A DNA stretch of 37,724 bases from an uncultured bacterium (GTDB lineage Bacteria; Bacillota; Clostridia; Lachnospirales; Lachnospiraceae). Position 1 is the stretch's first letter; every line of letters begins with the position of its first letter. Positions 6,340-13,654 of the stretch are shown here, piece by piece. The stretch lies in the NCBI GenBank assembly GCA_947643595.1, contig CANRWP010000030.1:1-37724 (forward strand), read 5' to 3'. Below the pieces are notes generated by a model. The model was not told the DNA's origin. It was given only the letters and a program-made list of their open reading frames with translations, and did not search any database. Both the position numbers and the translations under genes were made by a program.

Positions 6340-6630
6340 CCTTTCCTTTTTATCAAACCGCATTAAAAAAGTTTTGACTGCCCTATTCTCAAAATCGCTG
6401 TCAAAACTTTTTCTTTCATCTCTATCAAAAGCGCCGAATCCCTCGATATATCGGGGCTTCCCGGCATATCCCGCCTCATCTTTGATGATCCCGTTTAATG
6501 TCACCTTTTTGACATATATTCTGAGAGAGTACACTTTCTCACTCACTGTTGATACATAATATCCCGATGACCAGAATTTTCCTCCCCATAATTTCTTCTT
6601 TACTTCCGGGCATCTCCTGAATACTCTACA
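6316..6630 (-). pseudogene. Remnant of an IS200/IS605 TnpA-type transposase with a foreign C-terminus
   Basis: The frame opens without a start codon as VFRRCPEVKKKLWGGKFW, then SSGYYVSTV, which I recognise as the middle of IS200/IS605 TnpA. The HUH motif upstream is missing, and the part after YYVSTV (SEKVYSLRIYVKKVTLNG, later SFDSDFENRAVKTF and MIVWKH) does not resemble the usual TnpA end with its Tyr helix. The frame remains open for 80 more residues, so either a fusion or chance read-through has given it a new tail. If a 76-residue product is made from ATG 6546, it lacks the transposase core. It cannot transpose. Confidence 0.6.
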
Positions 6631-6667
6631 TTATATCATGCTTTTCTTTTCTCTTAAAGTTTCCTTG

Positions 6668-6706
6668 CGCCCCAAGAGGCGGGGAATGTACCCACATATC
6701 ATTCAA
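6668..6706 (+). other. Possible right-end fragment of an IS605/TnpB-type element
   Basis: CGCC-CCAAGA-GGCG and GGG-AATGTA-CCC can form small adjacent hairpins, followed by CATATCATTCAA. Short subterminal hairpins and a terminal TTCAA-like end are typical of IS605-family right ends and omega-RNA tails. No tnpB is present nearby. This is a resemblance only. The rest of 6631-7022 shows no gene. Confidence 0.25.
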
Positions 6707-6749
6707 TTCGTGCTGCAAGTAAAGGCGTAACCCTACCGTTTACCCTTTT

Positions 6750-6820
6750 AAGGGCAAAAAAATAAAGGGACAAGTTAGTGCAACCCCTTAATTTTACTGG
6801 GTTCCTCTAACTTGTCCCTA
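6750..6820 (-). terminator. Strong hairpin with T-tract on the minus strand
   Basis: AGGGACAAGTTAG (6766-6778) and CTAACTTGTCCCT (6807-6819) pair perfectly, with an inner AACCC/GGGTT stem (6782-6786 with 6799-6803). On the minus strand the stem is followed by a TTTATTTTTTT run, so it can act as an intrinsic terminator for anything coming from the right. The outer arm contains AAAGGGACA, most of the module A word. Confidence 0.6.
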
Positions 6821-7022
6821 TTATAACACGGTCATCTGCGTCTTAATCGTCTGGCTCTTTAATAACTGTTATCTGTAAATTAGTTATTTCAATCAATTTT
6901 TCATGTTAACATTTTGGACAATATAATGGAAAATTTACTGTGGTAATACCCCATTTGGCGATGGTATTTATTGTATATGTCACAATAACGATCGTGTGTT
7001 TTTGCTATACGAACAAAAACTT

Positions 7023-7046
7023 AAAAAAACAGCCGGGTGTTCCGCT
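7023..7046 (-). terminator. Probable terminator after the malL operon
   Basis: On the minus strand AGCGG-AACAC-CCGGCT forms a short stem with one bulge and is followed after one G by seven T. It lies directly behind the stop of the small membrane protein gene. Confidence 0.5.
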
Positions 7047-7051
7047 TTCCG

Positions 7052-7276
7052 TCACTTCTCTTCCCGCCGAATCATATCGACCAGCTTTTTCATCAGCGGG
7101 ATATAGGTGAGCACAAAAACAGCAAGCGCCAGGATTCCCGCCTCTTTTTTATCCTTCTTCGGTATCTGCATTCCCGCCAGAATCCCCAGAGAAAAGAGGC
7201 AGAATTTCAGCATCGCCACATCTTTCCATGTGCTGTTCTCTATATACCTGTCCGCGTAATCCAATAATTTTTTCAT
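7052..7276 (-). CDS. Small membrane protein, 74 residues (permease-of-phosphate-ABC-like annotation group)
   Basis: Begins MKKLLDYADRYIENSTWKD and has two likely membrane segments, at about 22-40 (MLKFCLFSLGILAGMQIP) and 45-62 (AGILALAVFVLTYIPLM), with a basic tail. Small proteins of this pattern are common in Lachnospiraceae and are often labelled permease of phosphate ABC transporter, a label with no functional proof that I know of. The ATG follows GGAGGG. It starts 14 bases after the glucosidase stop, so the two form an operon. Confidence 0.75.
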   Translation of the reverse strand: MKKLLDYADRYIENSTWKDVAMLKFCLFSLGILAGMQIPKKDKKEAGILALAVFVLTYIPLMKKLVDMIRREEK

Positions 7277-7290
7277 ATGAATCTTCCCTC

Positions 7291-8952
7291 CTATCGTTTC
7301 ACCACTGCAGCCTCATAGGGCCGTAACTTCATGTTTTTCTCAATCTCCGCATCCTCATAATTCCCGATCAGGATCTCTCCTCCGAGAAACTCTTCCGGCA
7401 TATCAAAGGAAACCTCCTTCGCCGTAAAATTGCAGGCAACTAAAAGTTTCTCATCCCCCAGAGTCCTTGTGTAAGCATAGATCTCCTCCGACTCCGGCAA
7501 AAGCAGGTCGTATGTACCGTATACGATCACCTCGTTTTCCTTCCTCAGGCGGATCAGCTTCCTGAAATAGTGAAATACGGAAGTCTCCCTTCCCCTCTGC
7601 TCCTCCGCATTGATTTTTGTATAATTCGGATTCACCATGATCCACGGGGTCCCGGTCGTAAACCCGGCATTCTCTTCCGCGCTCCACTGGAACGGCGTCC
7701 TCGCATTGTCCCTGCTCTTACAGCGCAGATACCGCAACATCTCCTCCTCTGAATATACCCCCCGCTCCGTCAGCTCATGATAGGCGTTGACGCTCTCTAT
7801 ATCCCTGAAATCCTCGATGCCGGCAAAAGGTACATTGGTCATACCCAGCTCCTGTCCCTGATAGATGTAGGGTGTCCCCTGCATCATGTAAAGGCAGGTC
7901 GCCAGCATCTTGGCGGAAGTCTCCCGATAGGTTCCGTCGTCGCCGAACCGGGACACCGAGCGGGGCTGGTCGTGGTTCTCCCAGTAAAGACTGTTCCACG
8001 CTGCATCCTCCAGGCCTTTCTGCCATTTTGTCAACACTGTCTTCAGATCTCTCAGAGCCGCCCTGCGGTCCGTCCATTTGCCCTTTTCTCCCGCATCCAC
8101 GTCCATATGCTCAAACTGGAATACCATGTTCAGCTCGGTCTCATCACTGTTTGCGTACTTCCTTGCCTCTTCCACTGTCACACCGGAGCATTCTCCCACC
8201 GTGATGGTATCCGCCCGGTTTAACACCTTTTTCCTCATCTCCTGCAGATACTCATGCACGTGGGGGCCGTTTGCCGTCTCCTCACAGCCCGCATACCCGT
8301 TGACGCCGGGTACCCCGTCTTTAAACTGCGCCGGCTTGGAGATCAGACTGATCACATCCATCCGGAAGCCGTCCACGCCCTTGTCGATCCACCAGTTCAT
8401 CATACGGAACACTTCATCCCTGACTGCCGGATTATCCCAGTTCAGATCCGGCTGCTTTTTGGAAAACAGATGCAGATAATACATATCCGTCGTCTCATCG
8501 TACTCCCACGCCGGTCCCGAGAAACAGGAACCCCAGTTGTTCGGCGCGCCGCCGTCCTTTCCCGGGCGCCAGATATAATAGTCCCTGTACGGATTATCAA
8601 GAGACTTTCTGCTCTCCACAAACCAGGCATGCTCGTCGGATGTATGGTTCACCACCAGATCCATCACCAGCCTGATGCCCCTCGCATGTGCCGCCGCCAA
8701 CATCTCGTCGAAGTCCTCCATGGTGCCGAACTCCTCCATGATCGCCTGATAATCGCTGATATCATAGCCGTTGTCATCGTTGGGCGACTGATAGACCGGC
8801 GAAAGCCAGATCACATCGATTCCCAGCTCCTTTAAATAGTCCATTTTTGAGGTGATCCCCTTGATATCACCGATACCGTCCCCGTTGCTGTCGCAAAAAC
8901 TTCTCGGATAGATCTGGTATACCACGCATTCTTTCCACCATCTCTTTTTCAT
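7291..8952 (-). CDS. malL: Oligo-1,6-glucosidase (GH13 alpha-glucosidase)
   Basis: A full-length 553-residue cytoplasmic GH13 enzyme that would split isomaltose-type alpha-1,6 oligosaccharides to glucose. The conserved regions are visible: DLVVNHTS (98-105), GFRMDVIS with nucleophile D199, GECSG with acid/base E254, and ENHDQPR with D328. The residue after the nucleophile is Val200; in GH13 subfamily 31, Val here is associated with alpha-1,6 specificity and Thr with alpha-1,4. No signal peptide, so the substrate must be imported; no dedicated transporter is adjacent. The ATG follows AAGGAGC, and a candidate promoter lies about 100 bases upstream. Trehalose-6-phosphate hydrolase is a related alternative, less likely without a PTS neighbour. 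Confidence 0.93.
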   Translation of the reverse strand: MKKRWWKECVVYQIYPRSFCDSNGDGIGDIKGITSKMDYLKELGIDVIWLSPVYQSPNDDNGYDISDYQAIMEEFGTMEDFDEMLAAAHARGIRLVMDLVVNHTSDEHAWFVESRKSLDNPYRDYYIWRPGKDGGAPNNWGSCFSGPAWEYDETTDMYYLHLFSKKQPDLNWDNPAVRDEVFRMMNWWIDKGVDGFRMDVISLISKPAQFKDGVPGVNGYAGCEETANGPHVHEYLQEMRKKVLNRADTITVGECSGVTVEEARKYANSDETELNMVFQFEHMDVDAGEKGKWTDRRAALRDLKTVLTKWQKGLEDAAWNSLYWENHDQPRSVSRFGDDGTYRETSAKMLATCLYMMQGTPYIYQGQELGMTNVPFAGIEDFRDIESVNAYHELTERGVYSEEEMLRYLRCKSRDNARTPFQWSAEENAGFTTGTPWIMVNPNYTKINAEEQRGRETSVFHYFRKLIRLRKENEVIVYGTYDLLLPESEEIYAYTRTLGDEKLLVACNFTAKEVSFDMPEEFLGGEILIGNYEDAEIEKNMKLRPYEAAVVKR

Positions 8953-9047
8953 ATCTTAGCTCCTTTTGCCATATGTTTATATTCTTCTTTCAATTCTTCC
9001 GCCAGATATTTGTCACTTATTTAAAATGCAAAATGTTTTTCATCTAT

Positions 9048-9076
9048 ATCTTAACAAAAAACCTACATTTTATCAA
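9048..9076 (-). promoter_or_regulatory. Candidate sigma-A promoter for malL
   Basis: On the minus strand TTGATA (9071-9076), a 17-base spacer and TAAGAT (9048-9053), about 95 bases before the malL start in an AT-rich divergent intergenic region. Confidence 0.45.
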
Positions 9077-9213
9077 TCAAATTCAGTTGGCACGACATTG
9101 GAGAAGCAGCAGGGAAAAAATTTTAAACGTAAGGTTCCTGCAAGCCAAAAGAAAGGATTCTTTAAGGTTGACGAGGTAAAATACTTCTCAGTTACAGAAC
9201 AGGAGGTTTCACC

Positions 9214-10137
9214 ATGAGCGACTACATTATCAAGACAAAAAATCTCACCAAACAGTATGGCGCCCTAAAAAGCGTAAACAGCTTGAATATCCACGTCCGG
9301 AAAGGACGGATTTACGGCCTGCTCGGCAGAAACGGCGCCGGCAAGACCACCACCATGAAAATGCTGCTCGGGCTCACAAAGCCCACCGTCGGGGACGTCA
9401 TGATCTTTGGAAAATCCCTCGCCGGAAACGAGAAGAGCATCCTTCCGCACATTGGCTCTTTGATCGAGTCCCCGGGCTTCTATCCAAACCTGACGGGGGC
9501 CGAAAACCTGCAGATCTTTGCCGCCCTTCGAGGCATATCTGACAAATCCAAAGTCAAGGATTCCCTGGAGCTGGTGAGCCTGCCCTATCGGGACAAAAAA
9601 CTCTACTCCCAGTATTCTCTCGGTATGAAACAACGGCTTGCCATCGCCCTCGCCGTGATGCACGATCCGGAGCTTCTGATCCTGGACGAACCGATCAACG
9701 GCCTCGATCCCATCGGCATTGCGGAGGTGCGCGCCTTCATCCGGAAACTCTGCGACGACAGAGGAAAGACTATCCTGATCTCCAGTCATATCCTGTCCGA
9801 GATCGCCCTGCTCGCCGACGATATCGGCATTATCGACAAGGGCGTGCTGTTGGAGGAGGAAAGCCTCAGCGAACTGGAGGCAAAAAGCTCCAGACATGTC
9901 CGCTTCACCGTCTCTGACGCCGCCTGCGCCGCAAAGATACTGGAACATCGATTCCATGAATACCGGTATGCCGTACAGGATGCCCACTGTCTGCAGCTCC
10001 ACAACCTGGATCTGTCCGTGGGCAGGATCATCAAGGCATTCGTGACAGAGGGATTGGAAATATCGGAAGCCTTTGTCCATGAGGAAAGTCTGGAGAACTA
10101 TTTCAAGAGGGTGACGGGAGGTGAGGGCATTGCTTAA
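9214..10137 (+). CDS. ABC transporter ATP-binding protein, BcrA/LanF-type
   Basis: 307 residues. Walker A GRNGAGKT (38-45), signature YSLGMKQR (134-141) and Walker B LLILDEP (154-160), followed by the GLDPIGI loop and a C-terminal extension typical of BcrA/LanF ATPases. Such ATPases drive exporters that protect against bacitracin or lantibiotics, or clear them from the membrane. The ATG follows ACAGGAGG. The gene overlaps the first permease, and two permeases follow, giving the F-E-G layout of lantibiotic immunity transporters. No lantibiotic precursor or modification enzyme is present and no two-component system is next to it, so resistance or detoxification is inferred. Confidence 0.9.
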   Translation: MSDYIIKTKNLTKQYGALKSVNSLNIHVRKGRIYGLLGRNGAGKTTTMKMLLGLTKPTVGDVMIFGKSLAGNEKSILPHIGSLIESPGFYPNLTGAENLQIFAALRGISDKSKVKDSLELVSLPYRDKKLYSQYSLGMKQRLAIALAVMHDPELLILDEPINGLDPIGIAEVRAFIRKLCDDRGKTILISSHILSEIALLADDIGIIDKGVLLEEESLSELEAKSSRHVRFTVSDAACAAKILEHRFHEYRYAVQDAHCLQLHNLDLSVGRIIKAFVTEGLEISEAFVHEESLENYFKRVTGGEGIA

Positions 10138-10909
10138 ACTGATTCGATGCGAATTTTGGAAAATCAAACGAAAAAAATTATTTCACATCGCTTTTCTCAC
10201 CACCTTTATCATGCCGGTCTTTTATTTCATGATCATAAAGGACGCGAACCTTGACAATCTCATGTCGGTAGTGCAGGAGGAGAACGGTTTTCTGGTGCTG
10301 ATCCCTCTTTCGATCATTCTCGCCGCCAGTCTGTTTTTTGAGGAACAGGACCACGACACGCTAAAAAACCTGCTGTGCGTCCCTGTCACAAGGAGACGAC
10401 TGTCCCTGGCAAAACTTTTTGTAGTGTTAGTCTTCGACATCGCCTACGAACTGGCAGGCTTTTTCGTCTCTCTGCTGCTGGCGCTCCTTTCCCGTATTCC
10501 CCTGACCGGGACCGGGAGAGAACTTCTCCTGACAATTGCCTGCGGCGCGCTGCTTTGGGCAGCTTCGATGCCCTGCCTGCTCCTTGTGATCTGGTGCAAC
10601 CGATCCTACATCATCTCCGTCATCATCGCCTTCGCTTACACGATGCTCAGCTATATCCTGCACATCAGCGACGCGGCGATCCGGGTGCCGCTTGGACTGA
10701 ATATACCTACCCTTCTCCCGGTTCCCGTGATCTTCCGGTGGCTCTATCAATTTCACTCCCTGGAAGACGCCGGCCCTGTTATCACAAAATTTTACGAAAG
10801 CTTCAGCCCCTATTTCGTGCCGACGCCGACGGTCTTTGCCATCCTCATGGGAGAGGCATTGCTCTGTATAATGATTATGATAAAAATTTATGAGAGACAA
10901 AAAATATAA
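10130..10909 (+). CDS. ABC-2 type permease subunit 1 (LanE/BcrB-like), likely TTG start
   Basis: About 259 residues with six predicted membrane segments, starting near residues 16-35, with charged cytoplasmic loops (FFEEQDHDTLKNLLCVPVTR) typical of LanE/LanG permeases. A GTG at 10121 is also in frame, but a complete GGAGGTGA site lies five bases before TTG 10130, which gives the common family start LLKLIRCEFWKIKRKK with the first codon read as Met. The start overlaps the end of the ATPase gene by 8 bases. It forms the membrane channel with the next gene. Confidence 0.87.
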   Translation: MLKLIRCEFWKIKRKKLFHIAFLTTFIMPVFYFMIIKDANLDNLMSVVQEENGFLVLIPLSIILAASLFFEEQDHDTLKNLLCVPVTRRRLSLAKLFVVLVFDIAYELAGFFVSLLLALLSRIPLTGTGRELLLTIACGALLWAASMPCLLLVIWCNRSYIISVIIAFAYTMLSYILHISDAAIRVPLGLNIPTLLPVPVIFRWLYQFHSLEDAGPVITKFYESFSPYFVPTPTVFAILMGEALLCIMIMIKIYERQKI

Positions 10910-10923
10910 GAGGAGGAGACACA

Positions 10924-11748
10924 ATGATCACACTGATAAAAACAGAATTCCAGAAAATAAAGCGTTACCACATCCTGCTGATCGGCATGATCGGCATGAC
11001 ATGCTCACCGCTCCTTCAGTTCCTCTCCCAGCTCATCATAAACGAGGAACTGAGAGATCCCCACTACAACTTTGCCGCCCTGATCAAAAACACGATCTGG
11101 GGCAACACGCAGATTTTTATGCCGGTCCTGTTCACCCTGACCGCCGGCTATCTGATCAACCGGGAACACACCGACGACACGCTGAAAAATATCCTGACTG
11201 TCCCCGTTTCCTACCGGAGATTCCTCTGTGGGAAGCTTTTATCCGTCGGCATTCTGTCGGTGCTTTTCGGCATCTACAGCCTGATCGTCGCCGCAGTGAC
11301 CAGCGTCCTCGCCCATCTGCCCGATATCCGCTTCGCTGTCTTTATGAGAGCCCTGCCGCAGATGGCGGTTCTCTCCGTCTGTGTGTACATCGTCGTCCTG
11401 CCGATTATCACATTCTGCAGTCGTAAACCCGGACTGTTTATGACAGGTTCGGTGGTTTCCTTCCTCGCCGGATACTGTGTGCTCTTCTTCAAGCAGGGAC
11501 TGCTGCGCAATATCTATCCTTTCTCGGCGGCGCTGACCGTGATCGGCTTCGACACCTCTGACTACGCCGGCACGGCGCAAAAGGGAAGCATGCCGCTTGC
11601 TCTCCTCTCCCTCGCCGCGATACTCTTGATCAGCGCCATACTTATTCTGACTGCCGAAGCGCCAAAAGGCGCCCTTCCACCGCATAAATCATCACGGCGA
11701 TCAGTAACCCGGCAAAGGGAATCGGCAAGATCTCCGGCAAAACGGTGA
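10924..11748 (+). CDS. ABC-2 type permease subunit 2 (LanG-like) with an altered C-terminus
   Basis: 274 residues beginning MITLIKTEFQKIKRYH after AGGAGGAG. It has about six membrane segments and the same REHTDDTLKNILTVPVSYRR loop as its partner, so the two permeases are paralogues. After LILTAE (about residue 243) the remaining 30 residues (APKGALPPHKSSRR...) are polar, basic and unlike the family. That DNA is the antisense of an MFS transporter fragment, so the natural end seems to have been replaced by insertion or recombination at about 11650. The membrane part is intact and the protein may still work. Confidence 0.85.
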   Translation: MITLIKTEFQKIKRYHILLIGMIGMTCSPLLQFLSQLIINEELRDPHYNFAALIKNTIWGNTQIFMPVLFTLTAGYLINREHTDDTLKNILTVPVSYRRFLCGKLLSVGILSVLFGIYSLIVAAVTSVLAHLPDIRFAVFMRALPQMAVLSVCVYIVVLPIITFCSRKPGLFMTGSVVSFLAGYCVLFFKQGLLRNIYPFSAALTVIGFDTSDYAGTAQKGSMPLALLSLAAILLISAILILTAEAPKGALPPHKSSRRSVTRQRESARSPAKR

Positions 11749-12003
11749 GCAGAACCAGACCGTCCGCGGACAAAACATGTGCCATGACCATCGAGACGCG
11801 ATACCCTATCTTATCCCCAAATCCCACCGAGAGAAGATCCACAAGAAGCTGTATCCCAAAATTAAAAATCACAAGCAGCGTGATCTGAACAAGCGGAATG
11901 TGGCAGCTTCTCTGAAAAATAAAAGCGGCGTAAAATTGTTGATCACCGCCTGCACGATATATCCCACAAAGCAGGCGGTGATCCTTTTATTATATTGAAA
12001 GGG
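11642..12003 (-). pseudogene. Remnant of an MFS transporter gene (N-terminal third, frameshifted)
   Basis: Minus-strand frames read YNKRITACFVGYIVQAVINN, then FTPLLF, and after a frameshift IPLVQITLLVIFNFGIQLLV, then FGDKIGYRVSMVMAHVLSAD and LPEILPIPFAGLLIAVMIYA. These line up segment by segment with the first 110 residues of the intact MFS protein at 13655-14854 (QKTKTACYLGFITQAIAANF, VDRIGYRVCIVASEV, LPDILPDPFAG). The start codon is lost, one frame break is present and the gene ends abruptly after MIYAV. It is a decayed paralogue, not an active gene. Confidence 0.75.
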
Positions 12004-12365
12004 GAATCCAGCTGAGGCTGCCAGAGGATCACCTTTGCCGGGAGACGCCTCAAAGATTCTGTTGAGCATCTCAAGTTCCCGGAAAACATCCTTCGACAAA
12101 AGGATCTGAGCCAGACAGTAAAGTCCATGCGCCAGTGTACAGAAGGGACGCGTCCCCGGCACATATTTCTGTGTTCTCGTATCCCCCTTACACACTGCCA
12201 ACAGATCCTCGCTGCCCTTCTCCATATCGCCGTTTATCAGACCTAACAGAAAAGCGATCAAGGCTTTTACAAACTGGCCGGACTTTTTCTTACCAAAAAC
12301 GCCTCCGTCTCCGGAACCTGGTCCAGGTATTCCAGGCATCCGGCCGCAGCGCCAAAGCGGCGATG
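12004..12365 (-). pseudogene. Remnant of an unknown gene joined to the MFS fragment
   Basis: The minus strand reads AAAGCLEYLDQVPETEAFLV in one frame and, after a shift near an AAGAAAAAG run, KKSGQFVKALIAFLLGLING, then EDLLAVCKGD and RTQKYVPGTRPFCTLAHGLY in another. This has normal protein character but I do not recognise the family. It runs without a stop into the MFS remnant, so two broken genes are fused. No start codon or ribosome site is convincing. Confidence 0.45.
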
Positions 12366-12382
12366 GATCCGTACTTAAATAA

Positions 12383-13294
12383 TTAATTCAAATATGCGGA
12401 AAGTTTCCTTTTCCGGTATTCGGTCGGTGTCAAATGATAATGTTTCTTAAACAATCTGCAAAAATAATCTACGTTGTTAAATCCTGTTTCCTCAGAAATA
12501 GTGATGATTTTTTTCTCCGTTTTGGAAAGCTTTAAAGCCGCCTCATTTAAACGATAATTTATCAGGTAATTTATCGGCGTGATGTGTAAATATCTTCGGA
12601 ACAGATTTAATACGGTACTTTTACTGATCCCTGCATAAGAAGCAATATCCTCCAGCGAAATATCATGTGAATAGTTCTGATGAACATACTGCATCATCAA
12701 TTGTAATCTCGCCTGGGAAGAGGCGGAATCATCTATGTGGTCCTTTTTATATGAAATATCAGCATTTTCATACAGTTCCAGCCAAAGCCTCTGCACGAGG
12801 GCAGCTGTCGCAAGTTCACCCGACGAAACGTTATCCTGAACAGCCACGATCTGCTTCATGATCGATAAAGCCTCCTCCTGCCAGCGGACTTTTGCCTGAA
12901 AGATCTGATACCTCAGAGAAGAAGAGAGAACAGGCAGAATGTATTTTTGATATATGAAACTGTCCTGCGCGGCAATAAAAGAAGGCATACATACAAAATT
13001 GGGAATAACGGCTTCGCCGGGGGAATAAAATCGATGCAGAATTTTGGAATTGATAAACACTCCGCTTCCCTCGGGCAGAATAAGCTGCTCCTCTCCGATC
13101 CAGGAAGTCACAGTTCCCGATTCAACATATACAAACTCTAATTCGGTATGCCAGTGCCATTCGATACAGTGAAAATCAAACAGGGCTAAATTCTCATAAT
13201 AAAAATGAAACGGATAGTTATTGCTTCCGTGTTGAACCGTCTCCATCAGATTTTCATCTATGACAATCCTGCTGCCGGGCGAATTGAAATGCAT
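12383..13294 (-). CDS. AraC-family transcriptional regulator with cupin-type sensor domain
   Basis: 303 residues. Residues about 35-110 form an AraC cupin-type ligand pocket (HCIEWHWHTELEFVYVESG, LPEGSGVFINSKILHRF). Residues 200-300 carry the two HTH motifs (ISLEDIASYAGISKSTVLNL, FRRYLHITPINYLINYRL, ISEETGFNNVDYFCRLFKKH, LTPTEYRKRKL). It is divergent from the small gene and MFS transporter at 13414-14854, so it most likely controls their expression in response to a transported compound. GGAGAG lies about nine bases before the ATG. Confidence 0.9.
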   Translation of the reverse strand: MHFNSPGSRIVIDENLMETVQHGSNNYPFHFYYENLALFDFHCIEWHWHTELEFVYVESGTVTSWIGEEQLILPEGSGVFINSKILHRFYSPGEAVIPNFVCMPSFIAAQDSFIYQKYILPVLSSSLRYQIFQAKVRWQEEALSIMKQIVAVQDNVSSGELATAALVQRLWLELYENADISYKKDHIDDSASSQARLQLMMQYVHQNYSHDISLEDIASYAGISKSTVLNLFRRYLHITPINYLINYRLNEAALKLSKTEKKIITISEETGFNNVDYFCRLFKKHYHLTPTEYRKRKLSAYLN

Positions 13295-13326
13295 GGCAAA
13301 ATTCTCTCCAAATAAATATTTACGAT

Positions 13327-13356
13327 ATTATACAATAAATGTCGAATATAAATCAA
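13327..13356 (-). promoter_or_regulatory. Candidate promoter of the AraC gene
   Basis: Minus strand TTGATT (13351-13356), an 18-base spacer and TATAAT (13327-13332). On the opposite strand a TATAAT (13379-13384) precedes the small gene but has no recognisable -35, as expected for an activator-dependent promoter. Confidence 0.5.
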
Positions 13357-13413
13357 TGAAAAATGAATTTTTATCCTTTATAATTCAAAAAGGAAAGACA
13401 AGAGGACTGTTAT

Positions 13414-13647
13414 ATGGAAGCGATCATAAAAACAGAAAAATATAAGTCAGGCAAATGTCTCGCCATCTATGTTGACAGCAAAGACAAGGTAAATGAATTG
13501 ATGTTAACTTTGATAGAAACAGGGTTTATCGTTAATTATGAACCGCGGTACACATCCGAAAACTATGAAGGATGTTTTTTGTGCGGTGATGAAAACGCAA
13601 TTAAGGTTTGTTACAAAGAATCGAACAACAAAAAGAAAGGAAGCTGA
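13414..13647 (+). CDS. Small protein, 77 residues, cotranscribed with the MFS transporter
   Basis: Starts MEAIIKTEKYKSGKCLAIYV after AGAGGA and ends in a basic tail (KESNNKKKGS). It looks like a compact alpha/beta domain with cysteines at positions 15, 54, 57 and 66; C54xxC57 (CFLCGDE) could bind metal or a thiol. No family recognised. The gap to the MFS start is seven bases, so the two are cotranscribed, and the shared AraC regulator upstream suggests a role linked to the transported compound. Confidence 0.6.
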   Translation: MEAIIKTEKYKSGKCLAIYVDSKDKVNELMLTLIETGFIVNYEPRYTSENYEGCFLCGDENAIKVCYKESNNKKKGS

Positions 13648-13654
13648 AACTATC

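Noticed and set aside
9214..11748. Complete lantibiotic gene cluster
   Set aside because: Only the FEG-type exporter is present; no precursor peptide, LanM/LanB/LanC or protease gene is seen nearby.
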